A stretch of 64,000 nt of DNA from the NCBI GenBank assembly GCA_907163375.1, contig CAJQUW010012461.1, forward strand, positions 158,279 to 222,278, given 5' to 3'. Shown in pieces: positions 1 to 11,500 of the stretch (the stretch's first letter is position 1; each line of letters starts with the position of its first letter). The notes below the pieces were generated by a model. The model was not told the DNA's origin and ran no database searches. It saw only the letters and a list, made by a program, of their open reading frames with translations. The stretch is from Prostheceraeus crozeri. Lineage: Eukaryota; Platyhelminthes; Polycladida; Euryleptidae. The translations under genes and the position numbers were made by a program.

Positions 1-96
1 CCCATTGTTAAGTCTCGATGAATGAGGTGAAGTTTGTGTAAAGGTGGGTTGCACGTTTATCACACAACGATTACATGCTTATATGGGATTCGAGGA

Positions 97-240
97 TGAA
101 CAGGATCTGTTTACTTGTGGGAATCGAAGAAGGCACAGATTGATGTACAGGATTTGTTTACATGTGCGGATCGCAAAAAGCATACTGTATTTATTGATGG
201 GATGAATTTAATTGCAGGATGAGTTTACATGTGGGAAACG
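97..240 (+). repeat. Three degenerate direct repeats
   Basis: A unit close to CAGGATYTGTTTACWTGTGG followed by RA-TCG occurs three times (near 99, 149 and 216), spaced about 50 and 67 bp. This may be a decayed minisatellite or part of an unidentified element. Confidence 0.4.
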
Positions 241-2202
241 TAACATTTGAATGATGTCTGACTTATCTTTGTGGCATATCTTTCAAGACATATCATTACC
301 TATTCAGTATTTTGTCAGCCACTATATGTGGGACCCTGCTCGTCTGGGTTTGAGTGTTCAGGATAGGGGTCGAAACACAACTGGACGAGTACTTGCTGAT
401 GACTGACGGACTGCAGTATTATGTTCTATGTCCCTTAATCGGTGGCTGAAGTAGTGGTCGATGTATTGTATTTCAAATGAACCAATGAAGAAATGTTGAT
501 TCCATGAAGTATTATAGGCGGATTAAGAAACTGGCGATAAGAAATTCAAGTGAAGAAATAGTATTTTCCATGTGTAGTCTTAGGTATAGTGTGCATGGTT
601 CCATTGCTTTCGGTGCAGTAGTGTCGTTGTAGTTCTATTGTTTACCTCCACTATCCACTTTCCACTTGTTCCACTTTGCACCATTATCCATCATGTGTAG
701 TCTCAGATATAGAGAAGCATTAGTTCACTTGTAATCAGTGTAGTAGCATCATTGTATTTATATGTTTTAATTCCACTTTTCCCATTTTAATCCATCGGTC
801 TCCTGCTGTTTTATAATATCCAATTTTCAATTTCCTTAACCTATGGTGATCATTATCCTATCATATTTCCACTACTAGCATCTGTATTCGGTGCAGTATA
901 CTAGACATCTGTTTTGAACGTGTATGCGGCAGTGTTTGGAATCTATGGTATTAGTATATTAACAGTAAGAATGGGTAGTGTTACAAGTCTCAAGATTTCC
1001 ACTTTTACCAGATATTAGGCCAAAGCTGATCGATTTTAATTCGTTGCCACGAGAAAGCTCCATTGTGTTATTTTAAGTACTGATTAATCCAATGGTTACA
1101 GTAGCATTGCATTTGTACACTTGCCGATTGGAGAACGTCATCAGTCCTCATTTGGACAACTTCAATTAAAATTAAATTTAGCAAGCATTATATTCTTAAT
1201 ATTATATTCTTGATAATATTATAAATGGCTGATGGGATGATTTTCATCATCGTATGAGAATGATATGACACATGAAAGCTAAGTATGTTACATGAAGAAA
1301 AAACTTCGAAAGTATCCTTACTTGACCGTGTGATCATACATGCACTAAAATTGCTGCAACTTACTTTTCAAGTGGTTGATGTTTTCATTGGGAAAAAGAC
1401 AGCTTTTATTTGTTTTGGCAAAATTGGTAATCACAGCAAAAAGCTTCCAATGAGGACTTGTAGGGTTATCGAGATTGTATTTTGAGACTGAAAGCATGAA
1501 AACAAAGGATTTTTGGTGTAACAATAGATTGCTAGAATAACTTTAAACAGCATCTGCTTGACATCACGGATAAAATAATAAATCTAAGGTAACTTGCTAG
1601 AAATACTGACTTGGCATTTACGAAATGCAACACGATGAATACAAATAAAGGCTAGTTGACTTATAAATAGAGAAGAGGCAACATGTTTCGCCAAAGGATT
1701 CACTCAAATAAACGCACGCATATAAATAGAAATTACTCGACACTTCGCCTTCTACTTGATCACAAGGATATGCCCTGTGCGAAGACGAAACATGAGTCTT
1801 CTTTATGATTTGTAATATAGTTAATCGTTTGAAGAATCGAATTTCCTTTTCTGCTTCCTTATGATACCACCGATATAGAACTTATAAGGAGTTTATGTAG
1901 GGTCTAACTCAAAACCCTTCTTTGAGTGTAGAACACGTTGTAATGTCATGTGTGTCTTTATTACCACGCCAAGAAGTTTGATCGCCGAAAAGAATACCAC
2001 TGGAACGAGCGAGTAGCAATTGACAGCATGTAAACATGGTAAAAATGACGACAATAATGATTTCCGCATGGAAGAGGAGTGCAGGGTACAAGTGGCTATA
2101 AATTGTCAAGAACCCTACCAAGCAATATGTAGGCCTATAACTTGGAAGTCATCATGCTTGTCTTCTCATGAAACAACATTTCGAAATGGCTTTTATAACA
2201 TA

Positions 2203-2279
2203 GGTGGTAGAATACTTCAGTTGATAAAGGGAATCGCGTACACGTACATGCATGAGGTACATGGTTCGAGCCTGTCCGA
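2203..2279 (+). repeat. tRNA-like SINE head (degenerate)
   Basis: A box-A-like segment (CTTCAGTTGATAAAG) is followed about 45 bp later by a good B box (GGTTCGAGCC). The spacing and the leading GGTGG resemble the SINE heads at 56132 and 20025. It is not a functional tRNA. Confidence 0.35.
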
Positions 2280-4158
2280 CTGGAAAGGTACTTACGCTAT
2301 CATTAGAGGCTATAAACTTTAACATGATGAGAGTTGACAGCACATGATGGCTGCCTCAGCCCATTCATGCTAGTGTCGGATGATTTCATGTCTAGGAGGG
2401 GGCAGGATGCAGTAAAAAGACGTCTTTCTTATCACAACCTGAAAATTTTGCCAGTTAAAGGAACCCAGCAATGACTCGAGCAATTTGTAAACTAGCGTGC
2501 TACTCATCAGCAGTTTGGTAAGTTACTCATTTAATAACCTACGGATTATAAATCTGACGCACCAGTTGAAATGTTTCCGAGTGTGGATCATGTCCTCTTC
2601 ATTAGAACGACATTATTATGTGAGTAAAGATCAATTAATCATTTTACTTTACCCAGTCCGCAGCCGAAACATGAAGCTAAACAACCGCTTTATGGGTTGG
2701 ACAGCCTTCTTCAGGTATTGGGGACTACCACCAGAATAGGGTTAGTAACGTGTAGTCTTGAGCAAGTCCATGAAAGATTAATAACTAAAATGTTAGGCTA
2801 TTTTGAATGGATTACTTACAATTTCCTTTGTCCAAAACGGAGGTGAAAATGGTCTGTAGAAGAATATTTTCGTTATCAAATTCACTTCTGAAAATGAAAA
2901 GAGAAAATAACGACAGTTCACGTTTATCACAATGCATAATAAGCACATATGGGTGGCAGGTATATTTTTAACATGCCGGTGCTGTTGAAAAGCTTCTACT
3001 TCATCAAATGAATATCAAAACCTCTACAAAATATTGACGATTGTACAATATGGTTCGAGTGGTACGATTATTTAATGAAGATAGCAAAACATTGATTACC
3101 AAGCACCCACTGATTTAAAATCAAACTGCAACGCTTCCAATCATCCATTTCTTCGGTTGCTCAACAGATTACAGTTAGCTATTTTTTCAAAAATGTCCCA
3201 AATTCATATACGTGCGTAGGTCACTGATGCAATGACTGATTCAATAGCGACACTATTGAATTGTATTAAGTCAGTCATTTGCGGGTGGCAACGGAAGAAT
3301 AATATCCTGGGGAGCATGTACATAGACCGATAGAACATTAAGGAATTGTTAAGTAGGCTATGCCAGTAATTCTTTTGAAGTAGGCCTATGTAAAAATAAT
3401 GAAACGAGCTCTTGTGAGATGGGAATATCTTGAGGTACAAAAGAGAGGAATTAACTCACTTGTCATTGTGGACGGTCTGCGAACAAATGTTCTTTACCTG
3501 ATTCACATAATCTTCCATTTTGTATCATTGCTTACCTGAAAATGAGATAGTGATCCCATAAAATGCAGAACAGCTATATTGGACCTTTTATATAAATACT
3601 TTTTCATTTCAATAAGCGAGATTTACGAAATAATCATAATCCTAACGAAAGAAAGTGCAATTGTAATAGGCCTTTATGTTGAATTCCAGGAAGCAGAAGT
3701 CGCATTGTGAAACCTGTGATAAATAGATTCCGGTGAAACAGTGTTTTCCCTGCGCCTTCTTCGTCATAGGATAAATGGGCCATTCTGTTAAGTTTTTGGA
3801 AATGAAGTTTCTCGGTGTCATATTCTTTCAGAGCAAATTCTGACCATTTCTAATCATCATCTACATGATAGAGAAAACAATGCATTCTGCTAAAAATTTT
3901 TTAAACAAATAGGGAAAAATAAAATAATTCCTTTGCTTTTATATCGCTTGTTTAATGGGAGCAAATGTTACACACATTATACATTTTCAAGTGATGGCGA
4001 TAGTTGGAAACAGTCTATTTACTTATATTGGTATACTGATTATCTTTGTATTGTTGTCACATCATCTTGCATTGAGCATTTATCTAGATTGATATGCTAC
4101 GTAACTAGCGGAATAATGTTATTAATAATTGGCACCAGCAAGATGCGCAGCAGATATA

Positions 4159-5896
4159 CGTGGTGTGATCCAAAATGTCCCGGACTAACCTACTTGCAGA
4201 TAACCTGTGATAACGAATACTACTTCAGATGTAAATTTAGGTCTTTAAGGCATGAGAAATATGGTTGCCGAAATTTTTCCGGTCAGTTTTCTATTTTTTC
4301 AAAATTTTCAAACATTTTTGTCTGAATTTCAAGATTTTCCTATAAATTCTAGCGATTTAGAATTAATATATTTAGATTAACTTGACAGTTAAGCTATCAC
4401 TAATAACCTGACTAATAATTAACGGAAAAACAAATGTTTTGTTCCAGAAAACAGTTTACTTTTCAATGTATGAGCCGTTAGCATTCGTCACTTTTTGCCA
4501 ACGAAGTCTCAATTCACAAAAAGCTTTATGAAAAAATTCCGGTGTCAAAGAATCAAAAAACTCAGTAACTGCATCCCGCAGTTCAACTGGCGATTCAAAA
4601 TGGTGTCCACGAAGATGCTTTTTGAGGAATCTAAACAGATAGAAGTCACTTGGGGCCAAGTCAGGTGAATAAGGAGGATGGCTCAATAGTTGAAATCCGT
4701 TTCTCGTTAAGGCATTGGTTGTCTCCTGCGAGGTGTGAATCGGAGCATTGTCATGAAGCAAGTAGAGGGGAATGTTTCGTGGCTTTCTTATTTTCTTCCT
4801 CGCTTCAGATAACAGATTGGAATAATATTCGCTATTGATTCTTACTCCTTTATCCGCAAAGTCAACCAGTTGGATTCCCGAAGCGTTCCAAAAGACCGTC
4901 AGCATCAACGACCGGCGATGTGATGTTCCGGATCGCATTTTCAAAGGGGCAGACTCGCCTGATTTTCGCCACTCTGCAGATTCTCGCTTACTTTGAGGCA
5001 GATACAAACTTAAAGGTGTTTCATCCTCTGTAAGGATGCAGTTCAGAAACTGATCTCCGTGCATTTCGAGGAGATCCAAATTTGACTGTGCCGCCAGAAG
5101 TCTGTTCTCCTTCATTTCAGGTGACAGAAACTTCGGTACGAAACGTGATGCCAGTTTGCGATATCCAAGTCTTTCGATGATGTCATGACAGGATTGATAA
5201 CTGATTCGCAACTCTCTTGACAACTCACGGATGGTTATCCTTCTGTGTGCTGTAATCACTTCATCGCACTGACTCGATTTCTCTTCCGGAATCTCCTGCG
5301 GCCGACCAACAGTTGAAAAATCTTGCTCCACAGATTGTCTTCCGCGTTTAAATTCGCTTATCCAGAAATAAGCAGTAGTTCTCGATGGAGCTTTGCTTCC
5401 ATATGCCAGGCTTAATTCCTTTAGAATGTCACCATTAGCGAAGCCGCGGATCAGGAGGTATCGTATCACACTGCGATATTCGACTGAAGACACGCTTGTC
5501 ACATCCATCATGAAAACTGATAGAACAAAGAACCATCGTTGACACGGATTTCTTAATGAATGCGTGCTGAATGAACTTCACTGATTGATATCGTAACACA
5601 TGAAGCAATTAACAAAAGACGTGCAATATTCATGGCAAAGATATCCGTCAAATAAGGTACAAATCAAAATCAATCTAACTATAACAATAAGACAAATCGG
5701 ATCTCGATCAATTCAGAAAATACAGAAATTCATGTTAAAATGTAAAAATATTTTTTAAAAATAGAAAACTGACCGGAAAAATTTCGGCGACCATATTTCT
5801 CATGCCTTAAAGACCTAAATTTACATCTGAAGTAGTATTCGTTATCACAGGTTATCTGCAAGTAGGTTAGTCCGGGACATTTTGGATCACACCACG
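4159..5896 (-). mobile_element. mariner (DD34D) element with long terminal inverted repeats
   Basis: The first about 138 bp (4159-4296) are repeated inverted at 5759-5896 with few mismatches, starting CGTGGTGTGATCC. The element is flanked by TA on both sides (4157-4158 and 5897-5898), the target duplication of the superfamily. It is 1738 bp long and encodes one open transposase on the minus strand. Repeats of this length exceed the roughly 28-30 bp usual for classical mariner. It looks like a recently active, possibly complete copy. Confidence 0.9.
4456..5511 (-). CDS. mariner transposase, DD34D, open reading frame
   Basis: 351 aa, a typical mariner length. An N-terminal helix-turn-helix region (about 12-60) is followed by a second one (about 92-118, ITIRELSREL...). 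The linker RFVPKFLS near 123-130 corresponds to the WVPHEL motif of mariner. The DDE/D catalytic triad is complete: D163 in TEDET, D254 in HDNAPIH and D289 in SPDLAPSDF, with exactly 34 residues between the last two. The protein would cut and paste the surrounding element through its inverted repeats. No frameshift or stop is seen. The start is the first of two adjacent Met codons. Confidence 0.93.
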   Translation of the reverse strand: MMDVTSVSSVEYRSVIRYLLIRGFANGDILKELSLAYGSKAPSRTTAYFWISEFKRGRQSVEQDFSTVGRPQEIPEEKSSQCDEVITAHRRITIRELSRELRISYQSCHDIIERLGYRKLASRFVPKFLSPEMKENRLLAAQSNLDLLEMHGDQFLNCILTEDETPLSLYLPQSKRESAEWRKSGESAPLKMRSGTSHRRSLMLTVFWNASGIQLVDFADKGVRINSEYYSNLLSEARKKIRKPRNIPLYLLHDNAPIHTSQETTNALTRNGFQLLSHPPYSPDLAPSDFYLFRFLKKHLRGHHFESPVELRDAVTEFFDSLTPEFFHKAFCELRLRWQKVTNANGSYIEK

Positions 5897-5939
5897 TATG
5901 TGGCGACAAGAAGTACCAGCGTGCAATAACCAGTGGATA

Positions 5940-6670
5940 GTTTAACCTGAATATGTCCTCGACTGCATGTCAGTTGCATGCAGATGTTGCGGAGACTTTA
6001 CTGGAATTCTTGAAACATCAAACATGTTCAGACTCTGTATGCTGAGCGGGATAAATGCAGGTGTACTAGGCGATGCTGCTAAAGCAGCAGATGCACATTG
6101 ATTTCGCTGAGATCTTTTTAACATTTTTCATAATAGGAGATCCAACCTACTCACTAGAGAAAATAAGAAAACAGCAGTACCCTCTGTATACATGCGTCCG
6201 TTGGAAAGGTTCTGTCGTCGAAGCAGTGCGATTGCTATTGAAGAATCAAGACAAAATTTCTATCGTTCATTTCCGACACGAGGTGATCACTGAACTTATC
6301 GAAAATCCGATAGTCGCTTCCCTCAAAATCTGGTCTGATAATCCCTTTAGTCAATTCAAAAATATCTTCATCGCTTCATTTCCAGAGTAAATTTTGGGTA
6401 GTCTACATCATCCTGCATGGAGCTTCTTTGTACCTAAGCATGGGAAGGGTCCTTCTGACGATAAGCGTCAATCATGCTTGCAATGTTGTCCTCTAAAAAA
6501 ATGGATAATACTGGACGATAGCATTGCTGTATCACAAGGGATTGCAATCCATGTTATCTGCCTCAAACAGTCCCAACTCGATGATTTTAATCTAAGATGC
6601 GATATGAACGACAACTTCAATTCTGCATCTCATTTAGCTGGAATAGCCATATGGCCCGAAAGGTGATAGG
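5940..6670 (+). other. Unrecognised, partly open sequence next to the mariner
   Basis: Two consecutive frames (6073-6390, 105 codons; 6394-6666, 90 codons) are separated only by one stop, and the upstream 5942-6070 also reads open. The composition is less AT-rich than the flanks. I recognise no family and no splice signals that would join it to a gene. It could be decayed coding sequence or chance. Confidence 0.25.
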
Positions 6671-8404
6671 ACCTTGGTTCACAAAAACAGTTGCGGGATG
6701 AGTGAGCTGACAGACGTTTCCAGTCTGAGAACAAACGGGAATGATGTCTTTCGCAACCAGGAATCAAGTTGTACCTGCATTGACTATCCTGATAAACTGT
6801 CTGACTTGAAAGTCGGAAATTGACCTTTGCTAACTGGGTGTCCTTGATGTAATTATTGACAAGGAACACCGATGATCGCATTGTATTTTCTAGCTTCCGT
6901 CCCCTACTTCCAAGGACGAGATTTCAGTGACCAATGTCAATCAACAGCGGAGAATACCCATTCGAAGATGCAATTCGTGGCCATCTGTAATGGCCAATGT
7001 CGACATCCCATCGTCACAATTTCCGAAAGTGCGTGAGGAAATCGAGCAGGTTTTCTTCGACCGTGCGATGCATTAATTGTGTACCTATGAAGTCTTGAAA
7101 TAAGCCTACCAAAACAAGAGCTATTAAAGTTCTTTATTTTAGGATGAACATTTTACATTTTTCATCAATTTGTCACTTCTGTTATTTTCGTGATTTGAAA
7201 TCAAAAATTAAATTGGAGATGCGTCGAGATGATCGGACAGAATGTCAAGTGACCAGCACAGACAGATCGTTATATCTTGTAAACCACAATAGCTATCAAA
7301 TTCCTTTTAACAAGAATTTGCAACCACGCAGATCAATTAATTCCTGTCCATTGTCCAAGCGTCAGCTTAACACCCTTGATGCAAGAGCAGACATCTTATG
7401 AATAAAATGAAAAATCCCACGGGTCTATTCGATGTCACGTGACTTACGGGTGAATATTTAGGTCTCGTGAGTGAATATAGTTATCGTGTTCTGCAGCACA
7501 GATTATCAATTACTAGCGTACACCTTAGCCTTTTATATAAAATGTTCTGCGATGCTTCTTATACTGTGGTCAGGTCAAAAGTTTGAAGTTGACTAAGTCT
7601 CGAAAAAATTCACGAGAATGCTTCAAATTAGTAGAGATGATTAAATTTCGTAAATATATAGTACACACCTATAGGACCGGTACTGCACTATAGGTGGCAT
7701 TGCGCTATTGCCTGAGTTGTGGTTATGCCGTGAGTGAAGTTTGGTTTGATAATCTTATGTATTTCCGAAGTTATGGCTATGTCTGTTCTTTATCAATTTT
7801 TCATTCTGATTTTGCTTGTTGTTTGAAACAGCCTTACAAAACAATCTCTGAAAATTCGCCCCAAACAATCGCAACCATCTTACCAACCACTCATTGAACA
7901 AAGCAATTATTGCTAATAGACTCGCCACTGCTTCAGGCGGGCTGTCAACATCTCGCAAAACAAACAGACGTAGGAATACATAAAATCTTATGATTGAGGT
8001 CAAAAGTTCGAAATTATTAACAGCAGATGCCCTTCGTAAACAAAACCGATGCACACTTCACCTAACAATCTCAACCTGCCACCTGAAGACGAAACGAACG
8101 CACACAAACCAGAATTACTTGAATAAATTATTAAACAAAGGAATGTTGATAAAATATGTCAAAAGCACGTGGTTAAGCTTTCGCAAACATGCAAATGTTT
8201 TCCGCATTCTTCGATACGATGCAAAGGAGAAGTAATAATTAAGTTGAATAGCTAAATTCGTGAGAACAGTTTTCTGTCAATGTCATTTTCTACGAACAAA
8301 CTGAATTAGCAACGCAGTTCTGCTCTACATTAAATGCCATTTGTTAAAGCGACACTTCTTTTTCGCAAATTTGCGAAGCAAGTCTAATTTAAACATATTT
8401 TACT

Positions 8405-8528
8405 TAGGGGCTGTTCATTAACTAAAATTCTGCCGACAGAAAATTAAACCGATTTAGTATTCTGCCGGCAGAATATTAAATCGGTTTAATTTTCTGTCGG
8501 CAGAATTTTAGTTAATAATCAGCCCCTA
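8405..8528. repeat. Palindromic MITE with three regularly spaced 14-bp palindromes
   Basis: This 124-bp stretch equals its own reverse complement except for a few bases. The ends are TA-GGGGCTG and CAGCCCC-TA, consistent with a TA target duplication. TTCTGYCGRCAGAA occurs at 8428, 8460 and 8492, exactly 32 bp apart; the middle copy is the centre of symmetry. It is likely a non-autonomous Tc1/mariner-type fold-back element. Confidence 0.75.
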
Positions 8529-11500
8529 GACAGAGAATAACTTCATTCTAACAACAAATTCACTGGAATCTTTGCTATATATTCGACGACGATGAAATAG
8601 TTTGCGCATGCATCGAGTGACAGATGCGGTCTGGTTGAGTTCAACTGTGATTTGAAGTGGCATACAATAGTCAATCAAAGTCATCTCATGTGTATTCCAC
8701 ACGCATGGTCAGTCAAGAACATAGCGTCATGATAGCGAGATCACAGTGAGGACCAATCAAGGTAGAAAAACCTACCATATAAACACAAAGTGATTTTTGT
8801 TTTGCATTGCTAATGCAATAAGGAAGACTTTCCATCGTTTCCATCACGGACTCATAGTATGTGAACATAAATACTGGATGTGAAGCAGATTGATAGAGGC
8901 ATAGAAAGTTGTGGAATTGTGCTGAATAGAGCTAGGCTAGCTGTCTATCTATGTGCAAGCAATTCTTTCAAAAACAATTTTCTGATAGAAGTACTTTGTG
9001 AAATTTCTTTTGCAATCGGCAACAAACAATGCAAGCCGATCAAGATTGTCCTCAGAATATTGCATAAGTACGTTCTATTCCTTTGATTTCATGAAACGTC
9101 AAGTTCGCATTACACTTATCCCTTATCTATGACTTATCCGGTTTTTTGGGTTTTCAAAGATTCTGATCTAGAATGATATAGAAATCATGTAGAAGTCCAT
9201 GGAATGTCACTTCAGTTGCATAAAGATTAAGCGCTTATTTTGAATAACTTGCATTTCTGGTTTCACCAGATGGAAAATCATGTGTTTTAAAAGGACATAC
9301 TGACGTGTATTTCACTTCGTTTTCATTGGTCATTCTGTAGCACTAGAAATGCAGCTAGCACAACATTTTTCTTCATTCATAAATTTGTGGTGTCATTACA
9401 TATTGCAAAAGATTTTCAGGATTATCAATACCAATGTTACTTAAGGTAACAAGGTATTAGGAGTTTCTTAACTACCGTTGACCTGAGCTCTATTGTATTG
9501 TCAATTTGTTCAACCGTTATGGAGTTGATATGCAACGGATTCAAGATCACAGACATTGAGAGTGTATCACTATGGTTATGATATTTTGTAGGCTGATGTA
9601 ATGTAGGCCGAATACATATTTTATATTGTGGTCTGCTATATTTTATTGTATTAGTAGTATAGATCTTGATTCTTCAATGTGTGCGATTTGAGGGTACAGT
9701 GTCTAATAATAGTGAGTTCTGATTGTGACAAATTTCACCAGTCATGTTATTCGATTATTCTGAGCAGTTGCGTTTATATTCTGCTAATGCGCTATCTGCC
9801 CCTGAAATCAACAATCGTAGTTTCTGAAAAAAAAATTGAGTTCCACATTAGATAAAATGGTCATTCTATCAAGCATTTTTTTCTTTATTCCATTCAACTC
9901 TCATTAAGAATTTCTTTATACAGCCGTTTTTGTGTTTGTTAGTAAGTAGGCCTACTAAAACATCGATTTCTTTAGTTCTCTAGTTCTTTAAATTCAGCAG
10001 ATGTATTTGCAATTCGATGATTAATTTGTAAAAGATTGCAATCATGTCAACCATTTTTTGAACTCACATTTTCTTGAATTCATGGCCTTTGCCTACATGG
10101 TGCCGTAGATATATAATAGTCTGCTTGGTTCATTGATTCGATTGAACAGATGGGTCTCCATAGCATTTAGCAACATCAAAAACGCGGGTAGAGGGGGGAC
10201 CACGATTCTTTTTTCATCCGCTTCAAGGGATATTAAATGAACACAATTATTTTCCGAACTTGTCCATCCTTTGATTTCATTAATTCCTGTATTACGAAAG
10301 AGGGCCATTACCACTATGGCTAATTGGGCTCAAACATCAGACATGTGTCGCCAACTAGTGGCCCTGAATCTCGGGACTTTTTCTTATCTGTCGTTTTCTT
10401 AAATTCAGTTAAACAGTAGACAATTGGAAGTGAGTATTTCCCACACTGACTCCAATTCCATCTTCTCCTGATAGGCCTACAACTCGGTCAATTGCGATTA
10501 TTGGTTGTTAGATTGATAAAAAGTTACGTGTCCAGCTGAATCAGAAGTTCATGATGACCATGATTAATACTGATTGCAAAAACAAAAGCAGCACACGAAT
10601 AATAGGCTATCTGAGATTTTACCCATATTCGGAATTGCTAGAAACTAGCTATCACTCGTGAATCTATTGATATGCACATAATTCGGTCAATCCTCTAATC
10701 GATGTGAAGTTGATTGGTGATCATATCAAATAAGCTTCTTGCTGCATTTTATTGTCCAACCAATATATTCCTACGAGTAATGCTTTAAGTAGCCTAGTAG
10801 TATCTGATCAAAAGAAATTAATCAAAATTCAAAGTTAGTCAACTCTACGTAGTACTATACTAGCATCACAGTGATTTGCATGGAAAATTCAGGACCTGTC
10901 TGACTGATTATATATTATTTGGTGACTTTTATTATGATTAACTTACTTTTACCTAAATCGATGCTTTCGGACCATCAAAGAGCGACGATTTCTGATGAAT
11001 AAAAAGTAATCGACCGGTTAGCAAAATCCGTCATCGGCAAATCACTCCTAATTTGAATATCAGATGATAATCTTACTTTTATTGTCGTGATTGTGTAGCT
11101 GGCGTCAGTGATATGTGACGAAAGCAGATATTTCATCAAAACAATTATTTGAGATTAGCAGGTCATTATTGTCTTCCATTAGATCAGAGGACTTTCAAAG
11201 TGCGGAGTACTCCGCACCTCATCGTCAGGATAAAAGAATGTTCTTTGGTATTCAGGCTGGTGGCCGAGCAAGGGAATCGCTCTTAATTTTAGCGAAATAG
11301 CCAATTGGTCCTTGAATAACCCGGGAATGCCGCTCATGATTTTTGCTACTAAGATCAATGAGCACAATTTCTTATTCCAGCTACTATTGTGACTATTATT
11401 AAGCCCTCTATTTCTTTAAATTTTCTTCGAATCTTGGTTGAAATAACCAAACAAAGACGAATGTTCACACAACATTTGGATGAAATATTCATGACTTCAT

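Larger units (their letters stand above)
1..4156. other. Upstream region with no gene recognised
   Basis: Open frames are 130 codons or fewer, overlap on both strands and show no family motifs. Apart from the direct repeats near 97-240 and a tRNA-like segment near 2203, I see no structure that can be named. Confidence 0.5.

Noticed and set aside
1760-1800. GACGAAAC-type motifs (also near 8085, 28610 and 50516) as hammerhead ribozyme cores
   Set aside because: The required CTGATGA half of the core with pairing stems could not be found at the proper spacing.
3933-4325. 130-codon plus-strand frame overlapping the left mariner end
   Set aside because: About half of it lies within the mariner inverted repeat and it shows no homology; it is a chance frame.
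11200-11217. 18-bp perfect palindrome as a regulatory operator
   Set aside because: A single isolated copy with no repeated partner or nearby gene; no basis for a function.
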